Shown: in pieces, positions 20,981 to 32,776 of the stretch | Numbering within the stretch: position 1 is the first letter of the stretch | How the letters are laid out: each line of letters begins with the position of its first letter | Source of the DNA: Plazaster borealis | Taxonomy: Eukaryota > Echinodermata > Asteroidea > Forcipulatida > Labidiasteridae | DNA: 64,000 bases | Direction of reading: 5' to 3' | NCBI GenBank assembly: GCA_021014325.1 | Contig: CM037469.1 | Coordinates: forward strand, 13,954,663-14,018,662 | Translations under genes and position numbers: made by a program | The notes under the pieces: generated by a model | What the model saw: only the letters and a program-made list of their open reading frames with translations | Database searches by the model: none | Told to the model about the DNA's origin: nothing

Positions 20981-21125
20981 CAATAATACAGCATATACAG
21001 GTGAAATAGAAAAAACACTTTATCCGTGCCGTCATACTACCTTCAGCAAAATTATACCGCGGTACACGCTAACAACTTCCGGGTCATTCCTGGGTAAGGT
21101 TGAACCGGAATCTGTGTCAAAGTGA

Positions 21126-21578
21126 GAGTTATATAAATACGAACAGACGTATGAAGCCCAATTCCTTGCCAAAACCACGCACATTGCAACGGCTGTGGTT
21201 GTGGCTTCATTATGTATGAAGCCACAACCACGGCACATTTACGTGGTTGTGGCATCAGACGTATGAAGCCACAACCATGTGACGGTGAGGGTGAGGGTTA
21301 GGGTGGGGAGGGGGTGAGGGTGAGGGGTGGGGAGGGTTAGGGGATAGGGATAGGGGTAGGGGTAGGGGTAGGGGTAGGGGTAGGGGTAGGATTGACAATT
21401 GTGGGGGAGGGGTGGGGAAGGGTGAGGTGAGGGTGATGAACACTCCCCTCCCCTCCCTCTCACCGTGGAGGAACCCTCAAAACCACAACAATGTAAACGT
21501 GCGTGGTTGTGGCTTCATACGTCTGATGCCACAATCACGAGGAATTGGGCTTCATACGTCTGTTCACATATATGCCTC
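21126..21578. mobile_element. PAL-5: 453-bp hAT-like non-autonomous element with G-rich core
   Basis: CAAAGTGA occurs directly on both sides (21118-21125 and 21579-21586), an 8-bp target duplication as made by hAT transposases. Terminal regions are inverse (GAACAGACGTATGAAGCCC left and its complement right). Inside are further inverted copies of TGGTTGTGGCTTCATACG. The core is a G-rich tract. No coding capacity is meant; the Pro/Tyr-repeat frames are artefacts. Confidence 0.78.
21283..21440. repeat. G-rich tract with (TAGGGG)n, G-quadruplex candidate
   Basis: GGGTGAGGGT-type words lead into about six perfect copies of TAGGGG (about 21350-21391) and then GGGGGAGGGGTGGGG. The tract lies at the centre of PAL-5. 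Confidence 0.85.
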
Positions 21579-21740
21579 CAAAGTGACCAAGAAATTAGTC
21601 AAACTTACGCAGAATCCGAGTTAGAATTCCGTTTTTGTTAAACCACTTTCCGGGTCAGACTGACCCACACAATGGGTCAGGCCCCTGGGACGCGGAATCC
21701 GGGTCAATTCTGAACCAGGAGCTGTTTATAGAGTGTAACC

Positions 21741-23030
21741 ATTTCATTTAGATTTTGCATTGATCTTCACGCTCATTTTCATTGACATATTAAGGAACAT
21801 GTTTTTACAAAATTGTATTAAAGAAGACAAAACGACGATGTATCTGGTTTGCTGCTTAATTTGCTGGCAAAAAAAAAAAAAAAAAATGACAACAACAACA
21901 ACATCATTTGGCTTATTATGATTGGCACCCCAAATTGACAAAGTTAGCCTATTAAATCTATTTGTGGCACAAAAATAAGCTGGATCCAAATATCTGACGT
22001 ATCGTATTTTACTACATGCAATAGTTTTTGTTAAAAGGTATAACTAGATTGGGTTTCTGTGTAAAGAAAACCCAACAATAGTTGCAGCCAATTAGTTTTA
22101 CAATTTTGCACGTGCTGGTGGATTAGAATTTCTCAAAAATCTTAGTCATCCACCACAATGTTCCATCCCTTGATTACAATTAGCATGTGCATTGTGTTGG
22201 TATAATTGTAATTAATGGCATATTAACATTATTTGTTTTCATCTGTCTGTACGCTGCATGCATCCACCCACCACAATCATTTATTAGCATTCATTGGATT
22301 TGTCATCAGTCCCCAATGCGAGCTGGGTTTGATGCAACCTTGGTCGGTGCGTGATACGCCAGTATTATAACGAGACTCCCAGTGGTGGGGTAAAGTGTTT
22401 ATAGCTCCTGTGTCGGGGGTTGACTCAATAGAACCAAAGAGTGGGCACGAGATCGATAGTTCACCACTTATCTTGTCATTTTGCCATGATGTTCTCTACC
22501 CATTACGTTCCCCCAAAATAACATAGACCTATATAATATGCGCTACTATATTCTTGGTTGTATAATAGACGCATTTGATCAATTCCGCTGGGGTGGAGGT
22601 GGGGAGGGGGTTATTTTTTGCATACATACCTGACCGTGTTGGATTTCTATCATCGCACAGATGTGGTATGAAGAATGCAATTAGTGGCGGAGTGATAAAC
22701 AACAACTGAAACGTAACGAATTGTCTGATTGAAAGTAACAACATTGTGAAATATTGTTCTGTGTGTGTTGATCAACCCTCATATTACGCAAAACAAAACT
22801 CGTAAAGATCCTTATCAAGAAATTCCCTAACCACGTGCAAATTAGCACAGGACATGTTTCATCTATGTAAACAAATTAAATATTATCATATTATTTTGGG
22901 TAAATGCAAATACAGATAATTGTCACGTCTTAAACTGTTTACGCCGTTGGGAAATCGAGGGAGTGCTCCCAGCCAATACCTATATACGTTTTTCGTGTAA
23001 TGGCCCTACCTGAACCAAGCTATGGTTAAT
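21741..23030. other. Unique spacer
   Basis: A poly-A run (17) lies near 21870. A CCACCACAAT-type word recurs at 22150 and 22268. No gene was recognised. Confidence 0.4.
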
Positions 23031-23293
23031 ACACTCTAAAAACACAAAATCCGGGTTAGAACTGATCCGGATCCGGGTCCCGTGGGGCCTGAACCATTTC
23101 TGGGTTAGTCATGACCCGGAATCTGTATCAAAATGACCCCAAAAAAATGGGGTCAAACTGACAACGAATTTTAGTTAAAATCCCATTATTTAACCATTTT
23201 TGCGGGTCAGCCTAACCCAGAAATTGATCACGCCCCCAGCCTGGGACACCCGGAATTCGGGTCAATTCTGCCCCGGAAGGTTTCAGAGTGTAA
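23031..23293. mobile_element. TA-2 MITE, full length
   Basis: It is bounded by TACACTCTAAAAAC and, inverted, TACACTCTGAAACC. The interior is a chain of GATCCGGATCCGGG, GGGTCAAACTGAC and CGGAATTCGGGTC words that fold back. TA at both ends suggests a Tc1/mariner-type target. Confidence 0.75.
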
Positions 23294-23810
23294 GACACTG
23301 ATCGTCGAGAGTAAATCTTTAGTCCAAGTTTCTAAATCTCGTACAAAATAAATCAACAAAACTAATGTCATATGAGAATGAAAAAAACAAAAAACATCAA
23401 ACCTACTTTACACTCATTACAAATTGATTTTACTCAAGGAAAACGTAAGTGATCGTAGTTTTTGTGATGCGTGGCAGAGGCTGTGTCCCCCTCCCCCCCC
23501 CCAAACAAAAAGTAGCAATAATAATAATAACAATAATAATAATACAAAATAAAAACAATATACAAATGTTCCCTTACACTCTTTTCCTCTTGTACAGAAG
23601 TACCCCCCCTAAAAACCCTGTCAAGAATTCCGGGGATCCCCAGAACAAAATGAAGACACAGTAGGATTTGGGGGGGGGGGGTACACCGTGTTACATATCG
23701 GGCACCAACTGAAGGTATATTCCACGGACCACTAATTGAAACAGTCGGCGACATTACACAACAACAAGATGTAGTTTTTGTTACACCAACATTCACATAC
23801 CCTTGTCACT
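23294..23810. other. Spacer with simple repeats
   Basis: AATAATAAT/ACAATAAT microsatellite at 23516-23546 and poly-C and poly-G runs near 23490 and 23672. Open frames here reflect those tracts. Confidence 0.5.
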
Positions 23811-24186
23811 ATAAAGGCACTGAACACAATTGGTAATTGTCAAAGACCAGTATTCTCACTTGGTGTATCCCAACATATATGCATAAAATAACAAGCCTGT
23901 GAAAATTTGGGCTCAATTGGTCATTGAAGTTGCAAGAAAATGACGAAAGAAAATACACCCTTGTTGTACAAATTTGTGTGCTTTCAGATAGGAATACAAA
24001 CTTCTTGCAAGAAGTTTTTATAATTTTAGTGAGAAATTACCTCTTTTTAAAAAACTACGTTACTTCAGAGGGAGTCGTTTCCTACAATGTTTTATACTAT
24101 CAACAGCTCCCCGTTGCTTGTTACCAAGTAAGTTTTTATGCTAATATTTGTTTTGAGTCATTACCAAACGTGTACGATACCTTTAA
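23811..24186 (+). mobile_element. TTAA-1 MITE
   Basis: The left site is ATAA (23811-23814) and the right TTAA is at 24183-24186. All family blocks are present, with CTTCTTGCAAGAAG at the centre. Confidence 0.9.
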
Positions 24187-24502
24187 CAAAATGATTGTAT
24201 CTCATTTTCAAAATGACTTTTTCACACAATTCGGTCGCCTCGACGACATAATGAAATTTTCACGCCCGAGGATCAACTCGCATAGTTTCTTGTTTCTTTT
24301 GATAATTTATCATTCTTGTGATCGTCTATTATAGAGAATCCTTAAGCAACGAGGGAAACATTTTAAGACAATTCATTTGATTAGTATGGATTTGAGTTCG
24401 TAATTGTACGGGATGTATCTGGGGAATTTATAACCTAGAATTGGTGAAATTGGTTCAATGCGAAAAAATTTGTCGTGAAATGATTTCTTACAATGGATGG
24501 CC
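24187..24502. other. Unique spacer
   Basis: No feature seen. Confidence 0.5.
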
Positions 24503-24892
24503 TTAAAGGCATCGTACACGTTTGGTAATGACTCTGATAATTAATGGCAATAAAATACTTACTTGGTAAGAAGTACAGCAGCTTTGGATAGAATAATGCA
24601 TTTTGAGAAACTTTTCACTTCGAAGTAGGCTACTGCGGGTATGGAAAAATATATCACTTTTTATCCCCAAAAACATTTGAATCTGAGAAGCGTTACGCGT
24701 AACGCTTCTCATATTGTGTATTCCAATGCAGATTATTCTTCCTGCGTGGACATAACCGCTCTAGATTTTCGGCAATATCTCAAAAACGCTACCATCTTTT
24801 GAAATGAAATTTTCACAGGTTATTTTTATGGTATATATCTACAACTCTATAGGTTTAAAACAAACAATAGGCTCCAATTACGATGCCTTTAA
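24503..24892 (+). mobile_element. TTAA-2 MITE, full length
   Basis: TTAA at 24503-24506 and 24889-24892. The terminal 12 bases are AGGCATCGTACA and AGGCATCGTAAT. These differ from other TTAA-2 copies and look like TTAA-1 ends, although the body is TTAA-2. The central dyad is GAGAAGCGTTACGCGTAACG. Confidence 0.85.
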
Positions 24893-25477
24893 GTTTGTAC
24901 AGAATATTCAAATTAAATAAAATCTGATGGTCTCTGATGGTGTTTCTTAGACTCAAATCAGATCAGGTTATTGATGCAAACAAAACATTTAAATAAACAG
25001 AGAACAGTATTTACAATGCATTAAGACCAAATTTTACGAAAACTATTTGGTCATTCAGAACGATTGTGCTACATGAATTATCATTAGCCTATAATGTTGA
25101 CATGGGCAATTATACATCGTTTCAAGAATGGGTGGATTGCATTCAACGATGTAGCTATAACAACTCATCGAGCTTACATACTCCGCGAGGGTTGAGTCGT
25201 GGGCCCCTGGGGTAGCCTGGCCTGGGTGGCGTTTGGGCTCGATGTGTGGAGTTCCAAATACGTAACTAAGCATTCTCTCACATTTGACTGAAGTTTAAAC
25301 TCTACAAGAGAGACTAGTGCATGTATAGTTTGGATGTTGCGAGTATAGGAATAACCTCAACTGAATAACTGACAAAATAATGGACGTGGCTTTGCGAGTC
25401 TAATTTTCATAGTTCAAGGTTGTTCGCTGAACATAATATCTTTTCCTGAGTTAAGGGTGGAAGGGGGGTGATGCTGG
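24893..25477. other. Unique spacer
   Basis: No gene or family repeat recognised. TCTGATGGTCTCTGATGGTG is a short tandem near 24924. Confidence 0.45.
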
Positions 25478-25710
25478 TACACTGCGAAAACCGGGGTGTT
25501 AAAATTGACACCATGGGTGTTCTCACAAATAGATACCGAAGAGAGAATCAAAATTACCGTCATAGGGTGTTAATAAAACACCAATGTAATTGTTTTGGCA
25601 GAAATTAGTGTTACTTTAACATCCTGTGGTGTATGTTGATTCTTTTTTGGTATATATAATGTGACAACACCCATGATGTCAATTTTAACACCCCAGTTTT
25701 TTTAAGTGTA
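25478..25710. mobile_element. TA-1 palindromic MITE
   Basis: It is bounded by TACACTGCGAAAACCGGGG and the inverse CCCCAGTTTTTTTAAGTGTA. The interior is a palindrome of TTGACACCATGGGTGT and TAACACC words. Confidence 0.8.
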
Positions 25711-25723
25711 CATATTGTCAGTG

Positions 25724-26099
25724 TTAAAGGCACTGAACACGTTTGGAAATTGTCAAAGACCAGTGTTCTCACTTGGTGTATCCCAACATATGCATAAAAT
25801 AACAAGCCTGTGGAAATTTGGGCTCAATTGGTCATCGAAGTTGCAAGAAAATGATCAAAGAAAAAACACCCTTGTTGTACACATTTGCGTGCTTTCAGAT
25901 AGGAATAAAAACTTCTTGCAATAAGTTTTTATTATTTAAGTGAGAAATTACCTCTTTCTCAAAAAACCACGTTACTTCAGAGGGAGTCGTTTCCTACAAT
26001 GCTTTATACTATCAACAGCTCTCCGTTGCTTGTTACCAAGTAAGTTTTTATGCTAAATATTTGTTTTGAGTCATTACCAAACGTGTGCGATACCTTTAA
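25724..26099 (+). mobile_element. TTAA-1 MITE, 13 bp from a TA-1 end
   Basis: TTAA at 25724-25727 and 26096-26099. Typical body. Confidence 0.9.
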
Positions 26100-27339
26100 G
26101 TAATTTTCACCACCATTTGCCTTTTTTGTCTTCATAGATAGAAACATGTCACATCGCTTGCACGCTGTACTGAATCCACATCAAACGTGCCTTAAGATGA
26201 CTCTTCGATAATTCCACATCAGACTGTTACTTTATGTTCGAACTTTCCCATTATATTTTTTTTTTCTTTCTCTCTTCTACTCTACTCAAGGGCTCCGCGC
26301 GAGCTTATCAAGTCAATCTACCAGGCTTTTTTGCAAAACTTGCTTTTTACACCGGTATCTCGGTGAAATCTTCTTCGGCTTAGAGTTAATTCCTGAGGCC
26401 TCTGAGATCTGACCTGTTTTCTATCTACTCGTGACACATCTTACACGCGTCTGCATATGTAGTTCTTTTTAATCAAGGATACTCTCGAAACGAAAATCTT
26501 TAGAAATCGCTCTAATATACGGCAGGAAGCGAACAAGGCCGTTTGGGTACGCAATCGACGTCTGACTTCTCACTCATTGAGCTTATGGCGGGAACCAATA
26601 TTGCTTTACACCAAATACTGTACAGAAATGGCGTAAAAGGAGTATTAACAGGGTTTTTTAATGCGTCAATATTCCTTTATGAAAATATCCATTAACCCAC
26701 TAATAGACACTGACATTAGCTGTATGTAATGGAATATAATAGTACTTGTATCTCCTCTTGTTTCGTGTTTTAGTCCATGCCGATATCGCGTGGGTTTTCA
26801 CGCACGTCTGCAATCGACTGTGAAGTGGGGTTGTTGCCGTGTGCACGTTCAGACTTAAACTAACAACCCACATGTCAGGAATGTACCGAAGAGAATACCG
26901 ACTGTGTTTGTCATAGTGTAACCATTTCAAATTGCCCGTGCAGGCAACAGTCGGGTTGTGTTGATATTTGATAAAACGTTTCCTGTTTCATACGTGTTTT
27001 GATAAACCTTGATAAAATTTAAGGTTTAGATTAATATCTACTCAGAATAAGATTATTGTGTCAATTTATTGTTTGAAAAATAATGTTTTTTTTGTCAATT
27101 AAATTGATTATAATGGTAAACGAGTAATTGTAAACGAGTGATTTTAGCAGAAAGAACTACACTAAATAACATTTCCTTGTGATCAAGGCTTCAAAAAAGG
27201 GAAAGGTTCAAATACAATTTTGGTTTTCCGAAATTACAGATTTGTTTACCAACTATTTATCGATCCATGATCTGGCCAATTAAAACTGTAGTTTCCGTTT
27301 GCGTTTTTTCCCACACAAGCCCCTTTCAGTGCTCTTGTT
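26100..27339. other. Unique spacer
   Basis: No recognised gene. An open frame at 26700-26930 (-) lacks any domain. Poly-T tracts are present. Confidence 0.4.
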
Positions 27340-27452
27340 ATGCTATTTACTATTTTTGTCGACGTAATGCTGATTTTTAGGCAATATTATCAAGAACAGC
27401 AAAAAAGCAATCACGGTATTTTCATCAATAACGTCAAATCCACGTGGTTTTT
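27340..27452 (+). mobile_element. TTAA-6 fragment
   Basis: TTTTGTCGACGTAATGCTGA and ACGGTATTTTCATCAATAAC match the left third of TTAA-6 (197-623). Both ends are missing. Confidence 0.65.
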
Positions 27453-27776
27453 TTTTGTTTTTTTGTTTTTTGCATAATATATTTTTCATATTTCGAACAA
27501 TTAATTTGTGAATGTTTTGATCTCATCTTTGTGAATCCGTTCGAGGACTTCTCTTTGTTCTCCCTTTGTTGGGACTTAGTTTTTTTTAAGCGACGTCAAC
27601 ATTAGTTTTGTACGTGAAAGCGAAGCGAGGACGTCCTCGCTCTGTCAAACACCCGGATCCCTTTTGTTAAAGTCCTCGGTTTGAATGGGTATACACGCTC
27701 ACCCACACCCGGTTACGCCACTGCGACCTAACGTTGTTAACCAATCTAAGCTTGGTGTGTTGCCTATACAATCCAT
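27453..27776. other. Spacer
   Basis: T-rich, with nothing recognised. Confidence 0.5.
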
Positions 27777-28153
27777 TTAAAGGCACTGTACACGTTTGGT
27801 AATTACTCAAAATATATATTAGCATAAAAAACTTACTTGGTAACGAGCAACGGAGAGCTGTTGATAGTATAAAACAATGTGAGAAACGACTTCCTCTGAA
27901 GTTACGTAGTTTTTGAGAAAGAGGTAATTTCCCACTAAAATCATAAAAGACTTTTTGCAAGAAGCCTTTTATTCCTGTCTGAAAGCACACAAATTTGTAC
28001 AACAAGGGTGTTTTTTTCTTTCACTATTTTCTTGCAACTTCGTGACCAATTGAGCCCAAATTTTCACAGGCTTGTTATTTTATGCATATGTTGGGATACA
28101 CCAAGTGAGAATACTGGTCTTTGACAATTTCCAAATGTGTTCAGTGCCTTTAA
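27777..28153 (-). mobile_element. TTAA-1 MITE, full length
   Basis: TTAA at 27777-27780 and 28150-28153. The ends are AGGCACTGTACACGTTTGG and, inverted, AGGCACTGAACACATTTGG. Confidence 0.92.
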
Positions 28154-28713
28154 CACGTCATTCTATCCAAATTTAGACACCATGACAATTATTATCTGCT
28201 TATCAACACGTGATAAAACTCTCATGTCTGGTAAATATTTTGAAAATAAAACAAACAAAACAAGACACTTTGCTTATAAATGACTCAACGTGCCATTAAC
28301 GCACAGTCGCCCGGGTATAGAGTGAAGCATCAACCGAATCTTCACGATCTTCTTTTGATGTGCTACCATCGCCGCGCTATTATCGGTTTGATTTCCTTGC
28401 AATATTGAACTCTCAATATCAACATGGTATAATTCAGAGGAAAATAGAAAGGTCTGATGAAAAAACATAAACGCCGCCATGGAAATCCTACAGGCTGCCA
28501 ACCTATTAATCTTCAGAAATAGATGTTGAGTACAACACCGTGGCATGTATAGATTTTTTTTTAAGTATAAGAAAGTGGTGGGCTTAATGCACATGGTAAT
28601 TCATTGCAATTTTAAAGTATACTAGTAGCATGGTCGGCCTAACGTCTCTGCAACGATCAAGAAATAAACGCCGCGTGGCTTAAAGTGACTGTGTACTCGG
28701 TGTTTCGTCAAAG
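28154..28713. other. Unique spacer
   Basis: A 106-codon frame on the minus strand (28274-28594) is present but has no recognised domain and no splice or repeat support. Confidence 0.4.
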
Positions 28714-28936
28714 TACACTGCAAAAACTGGGGTGTTAAAATTGACACCATGGGTGTTGTCACATATAGATACCAAATAGAATATCTAAATTAACACCATA
28801 GGGTGTTAAATTAACAATGTAATTGTTTTGGCAGAAATTAGCGTTATTTTAACAGCCTATGGTGTCAATTTTGATTATTTTGTTGGATGTGACAATACCC
28901 ATGGTGTCAATCTAACACCCCAGTTTTTGCAGTGTA
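28714..28936. mobile_element. TA-1 palindromic MITE
   Basis: TACACTGCAAAAACTGGGG at the left and CCCCAGTTTTTGCAGTGTA at the right, perfect inverse ends with TA at each margin. Confidence 0.88.
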
Positions 28937-29004
28937 GTTATGCAATATTAATACTAACGCTTGTGTTTTATTTAAAATATATAGTAACACTTTATTTTAG
29001 TTGT

Positions 29005-29240
29005 CTGAAAACCTACACAAAAATCGCAACAGCTGATTTCGGTTGTTGCAACCAAAATTAAGGACAATGTGTTTCCATGCTGAAAATTGTGCATGTTTTT
29101 TCACTATTTTCTCCTGACTCACACAACAGGTTAAGCCGAAATTTTCACGGGTTTGTTATTTCATTTGTATGGTTGATCACACAAAATATGAACACTGTGT
29201 GCGACTATTTTGTCAGCTCTACCAATCCTGCATAATACTC
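29005..29240 (-). mobile_element. TTAA-3 MITE, truncated
   Basis: It contains GCAACAGCTGATTTCGGTTG, TTTCTCCTGACTCACACAAC and CAGCTCTACCAATCCTG. The part beyond ACCTACACAAAAATCGC is missing, and a TA-1 element lies just upstream. Confidence 0.8.
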
Positions 29241-29619
29241 TGAAGCCCCGTGGACTGACATAAATTGCATTTTAGAACGTCATAAGAAAGAAATATGCCT
29301 CTCTATATAGCCGTTTTGCAAAAATTTAATGGTTTTATCACCCAACCTTTACAGACTCCATTTGTTTTGTAAACTCTATTTAACAATGAAAACTAATATA
29401 ACAAAATATAATTACGGCCGCCAGGTAATCAAAAATAGTCCCCACGGTCCATTTATCAGAAAATTAGACCATTACCCCAGGAACAAATGGACACAGGTTA
29501 GACAACGATCGATCGTTTTTGTAGTTAGGTAAGAGCTCATTCTTATCCATCATAAATTATTGTTCACCTGACGACGATTGGTTTGATCCTTCATAACTTG
29601 CATCTATTTGATGAATGTA
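29241..29619. other. Unique spacer
   Basis: No feature seen. Confidence 0.45.
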
Positions 29620-29979
29620 TTGAAGGGAGGGTATACCATTTGGTAATTACTCCAAAAATTAATGCCCTTAAAATTCACTTGGTTACCAGCACTGTAGCTG
29701 TTGATAATGCATAACATTTTGAGAAACGAGTCCCTTCTAAGGAATGTGGTTTTAGAGAAAGAGATTCAAACAATTTCAATCTCAAATTGTGTATTCCAAT
29801 TACGGATTATTCTTCCCGCGTGGTCATAACCGCTCCAGATTTTCGGCAAAACCTCAAAGACGTTAACACCTTTTGAAATGAAATTTTCATAGAATAGCTG
29901 TATGGCAATTATATCTATGTTTAGATAGGATTCAAACAACCGAACGGTTCCAAAAACCAACGGTATACTTTGCCTCTAA
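29620..29979 (+). mobile_element. Diverged TTAA-2 MITE
   Basis: The margins have decayed to TTGA (29620-29623) and CTAA (29976-29979). It keeps TTCACTTGGTTACCAGCACT, TTTTGAGAAACGAG and the TTCTTCCCGCGTGGTCATAA block. The central dyad is largely lost. Confidence 0.7.
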
Positions 29980-30578
29980 AGGAATGTATTTTGCTAAGCA
30001 AAACACAAAACAGGGTACCAGTCGGGTAATGTAGGCAAAATACACATTTGGCTGGTAGCAGCTTGGGTTTTTTTCATCAAATCTGTTTGCTTAGTTTGAA
30101 AATTGCCATTAGTGGATAGGTAACTTAAAAATGCCTGACAGATCAGGTATTCATTTAGTTGGTCCAATTAGTGCAGTAATACTGAACGCATGGGCTACCC
30201 CTGGTCATTAAGTCTGGAAGAGGACGATTGAAACAATCATATTTATATAGGGATGCTTGAGGAGGCTATTACATCGTCTGAAGAATGCAAATTGGATTCG
30301 TACTTAATGTCCCTCTAGAGTGTTTACAACAAGTTCCTTTTTTCCCGATGCCCGGCTGTGATACTACAGCTTGGAGAGATGTAGCGGGCGAGTATTACGT
30401 GGTGTTATATCTTCCAGTACATATATGACATAATCACAGTGTGTTTTACGAGCGTAGTATTAGTGTCAAGAAACGAGACTTCTGCAATATCAATAAAAAT
30501 CATCTTTGAAAATAACTTGAAACACTTGCAAGTTGAATGCTCTGAATTGAGTTATATTAATTCCAAGTTTAAACTATA
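29980..30578. other. Unique spacer
   Basis: TTTTGCTAAGCAAAA (29991-30005) is a short palindrome. No gene was seen. Confidence 0.45.
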
Positions 30579-32776
30579 CAATGTGACATGCCTAACATGG
30601 TTTTGACCATTTCACAATAGAATGCTTAACACGGTTTTGACCGAGTTACAATACAATGTGACATGCCTAACACGGTTTTGACGGAGTTACAATACAAAGT
30701 GACATGCTTAACACGATTTTGACCGAGTTACAATACAATGTGACATGCTTAGAACGGTTTTGACCGAGTTACAATACAATGTGACATGCTTAACACGGTT
30801 TTGACCGAGTTACAATACAATGTGACATGCTTAGAACGGTTTTGACCGAGTTACAATAGAATGTGACATGCCTAACACGGTTTTTACAGAGTTATAATAC
30901 AATGTGACATGCCTAACACGGTTTTGACCGGGTTACAATACAAAGTGACATGCTTAACACGGTTTTGACAGAGTTACAACACAACGTGACATGCCTAACA
31001 CGGTTTTGACAGAGTTACAATAGAATGTGACATGCTTAGCACGGTTTTGACCGAGTTACAATACAATGTGACATGCTTAACACGGTTTTGTCCGAGTTAA
31101 AATACAATGTGACATGCTTAACAGGGTTTTGACCGAGTTACAATAGAATGTGACATGCCTAACATGGTTTTGACCGAGTTACAATACAATGTGACATGCC
31201 TAACACGGTTTTGACAGAGTTACAATAGAATGTGACATGCTTAACACGGTTTTGACCGAGTTACAATACAATGTGACATGCTTAACACGGTTCTGACCAA
31301 GTTACAATACAATGTGACATGCCTAACACGGTTTTGACCGAGTTACATTACAATGTGACATGCCTAACACGGTTTTGACAGAGTTACAATACAATGTGAC
31401 ATGCCTAACACGGTTTTGACAGAGTTATAATAGAATGTGACATGCTTAACACGGTTTTGACCGAGTTACAATACAATTTGACATGCTTAACACGGTTTTG
31501 TCCGAGTTACAATACAATTTGACATGCTTAACACGGTTTTGTCCGAGTTACAATACAATGTGACATGCTTAACACGGTTTTGACCGAGTTACAATATAAT
31601 GTGACATGCCTAACACGATGTTGACCAAGTTGCAATACAATGTGACATGCCTAACACGGTTTTGACCGAGTTACAATACAATGTGACATGCTTCACACAA
31701 TTGTGACCGAGTTACAACACAATGTGACATGCTTGACACAATTGTGACCGAGTTACAATACAATGTGACATGCTTAACACGGTTTTGACAGAGTTACAAT
31801 ACAATGTGACATGCTTAACACGGTTCTGACCGAGTTACAATACAATGTGACATGCCTAGCACGGTTTTGACCGAGTTACATTACAATGTGACATGCCTAA
31901 CACGGTTTTGACAGAGTTACAATACAATGTGACATGCCTAACACGGTTTTGACAGAGTTATAATAGAATGTGACATGCTTAACACGGTTTTGACCGAGTT
32001 ACAATACAATTTGACATGCTTAACACGGTTTTGTCCGAGTTACAATACAATTTGACATGCTTAACACGGTTTTGTCTGAGTTACAATACAATGTGACATG
32101 CTTAACACGGTTTTGACCGTGTTACAATATAATGTGACATGCCTAACACGATGTTGACCAAGTTGCAATACAATGTGACATGCCTAACACGGTTTTGACC
32201 GAGTTACAATACAATGTGACATGCTTCACACAATTGTGACCGAGTTACAACACAATGTGACATGCTTGACACAATTGTGACCGAGTTACAATACAATGTG
32301 ACATGCTTAACACGGTTTTGACCGAGTTACACTACAATGTGACATGCTTAACAAGGTTTTTACCGGGTTACAATACAATGTGACATGCTTAACACAATTG
32401 TGACCGAGTTACAATACAATGTGACATGCTTAACACGGTTTCGACCGAGTTACACTACAATGTGACATGCTTAACACAATTGTGACCGAGTTACAATACA
32501 ATGTGACATGCTTAACACGGTTTTGACCGAGTTACACTACAATGTGACATGCTTAACACAATTGTGACCGAGTTACAATACAATGTGACATGCTTAACAC
32601 AATTTTGACCGAGTTACAATACAATGTGACATGCTTAACACAGTTTTGACCGAGTTACACTACCATGTGACATGCTTAACACAATTTTGATCGAGTTACA
32701 ATACAATGTGACATGCTTTTTACGGTTTTGACCGAGTTACAATACAATGTGACATGCTTAACACGGTTTTGACCGC
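30579..32776. repeat. 41-bp minisatellite, about 53 units
   Basis: The unit reads like AATGTGACATGCTTAACACG followed by GTTTTGACCGAGTTACAATAC. Variants alternate CCTAACACGG, CTTAACACGG, CTTCACACAATTGTG and AGTTGCAATAC. A 13-unit block of 533 bp is duplicated (see findings). Towards the right end an AATTGTG type alternates with a GGTTTTG type. The outermost units carry ATTTCACAATAG and ATTTCAAATAG in place of AGTTACAATAC. Confidence 0.95.

Larger units (their letters stand above)
21062..21740. mobile_element. TA-2 MITE split by PAL-5
   Basis: The left piece (21062-21125) carries CTTCCGGGTCATTCCTGGG. The right piece (21579-21740) carries TTTCCGGGTCAGACTGACCC, CGGAATCCGGGTCAATTCTG and ends TATAGAGTGTA. 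The two pieces join cleanly once PAL-5 and one 8-bp duplication are removed. Confidence 0.72.

Noticed and set aside
21239..21463. Pro/Tyr and Pro/Leu repeat frames
   Set aside because: They are translations of the TAGGGG-rich core of PAL-5.
28274..28594. A 106-codon minus-strand frame
   Set aside because: It has a plausible composition in part, but no homology that I can recognise and no exon signals.
30579..32776. CRISPR-like look of a long regular array
   Set aside because: The 41-bp units are contiguous with no unique spacers, in animal DNA. It is a minisatellite.
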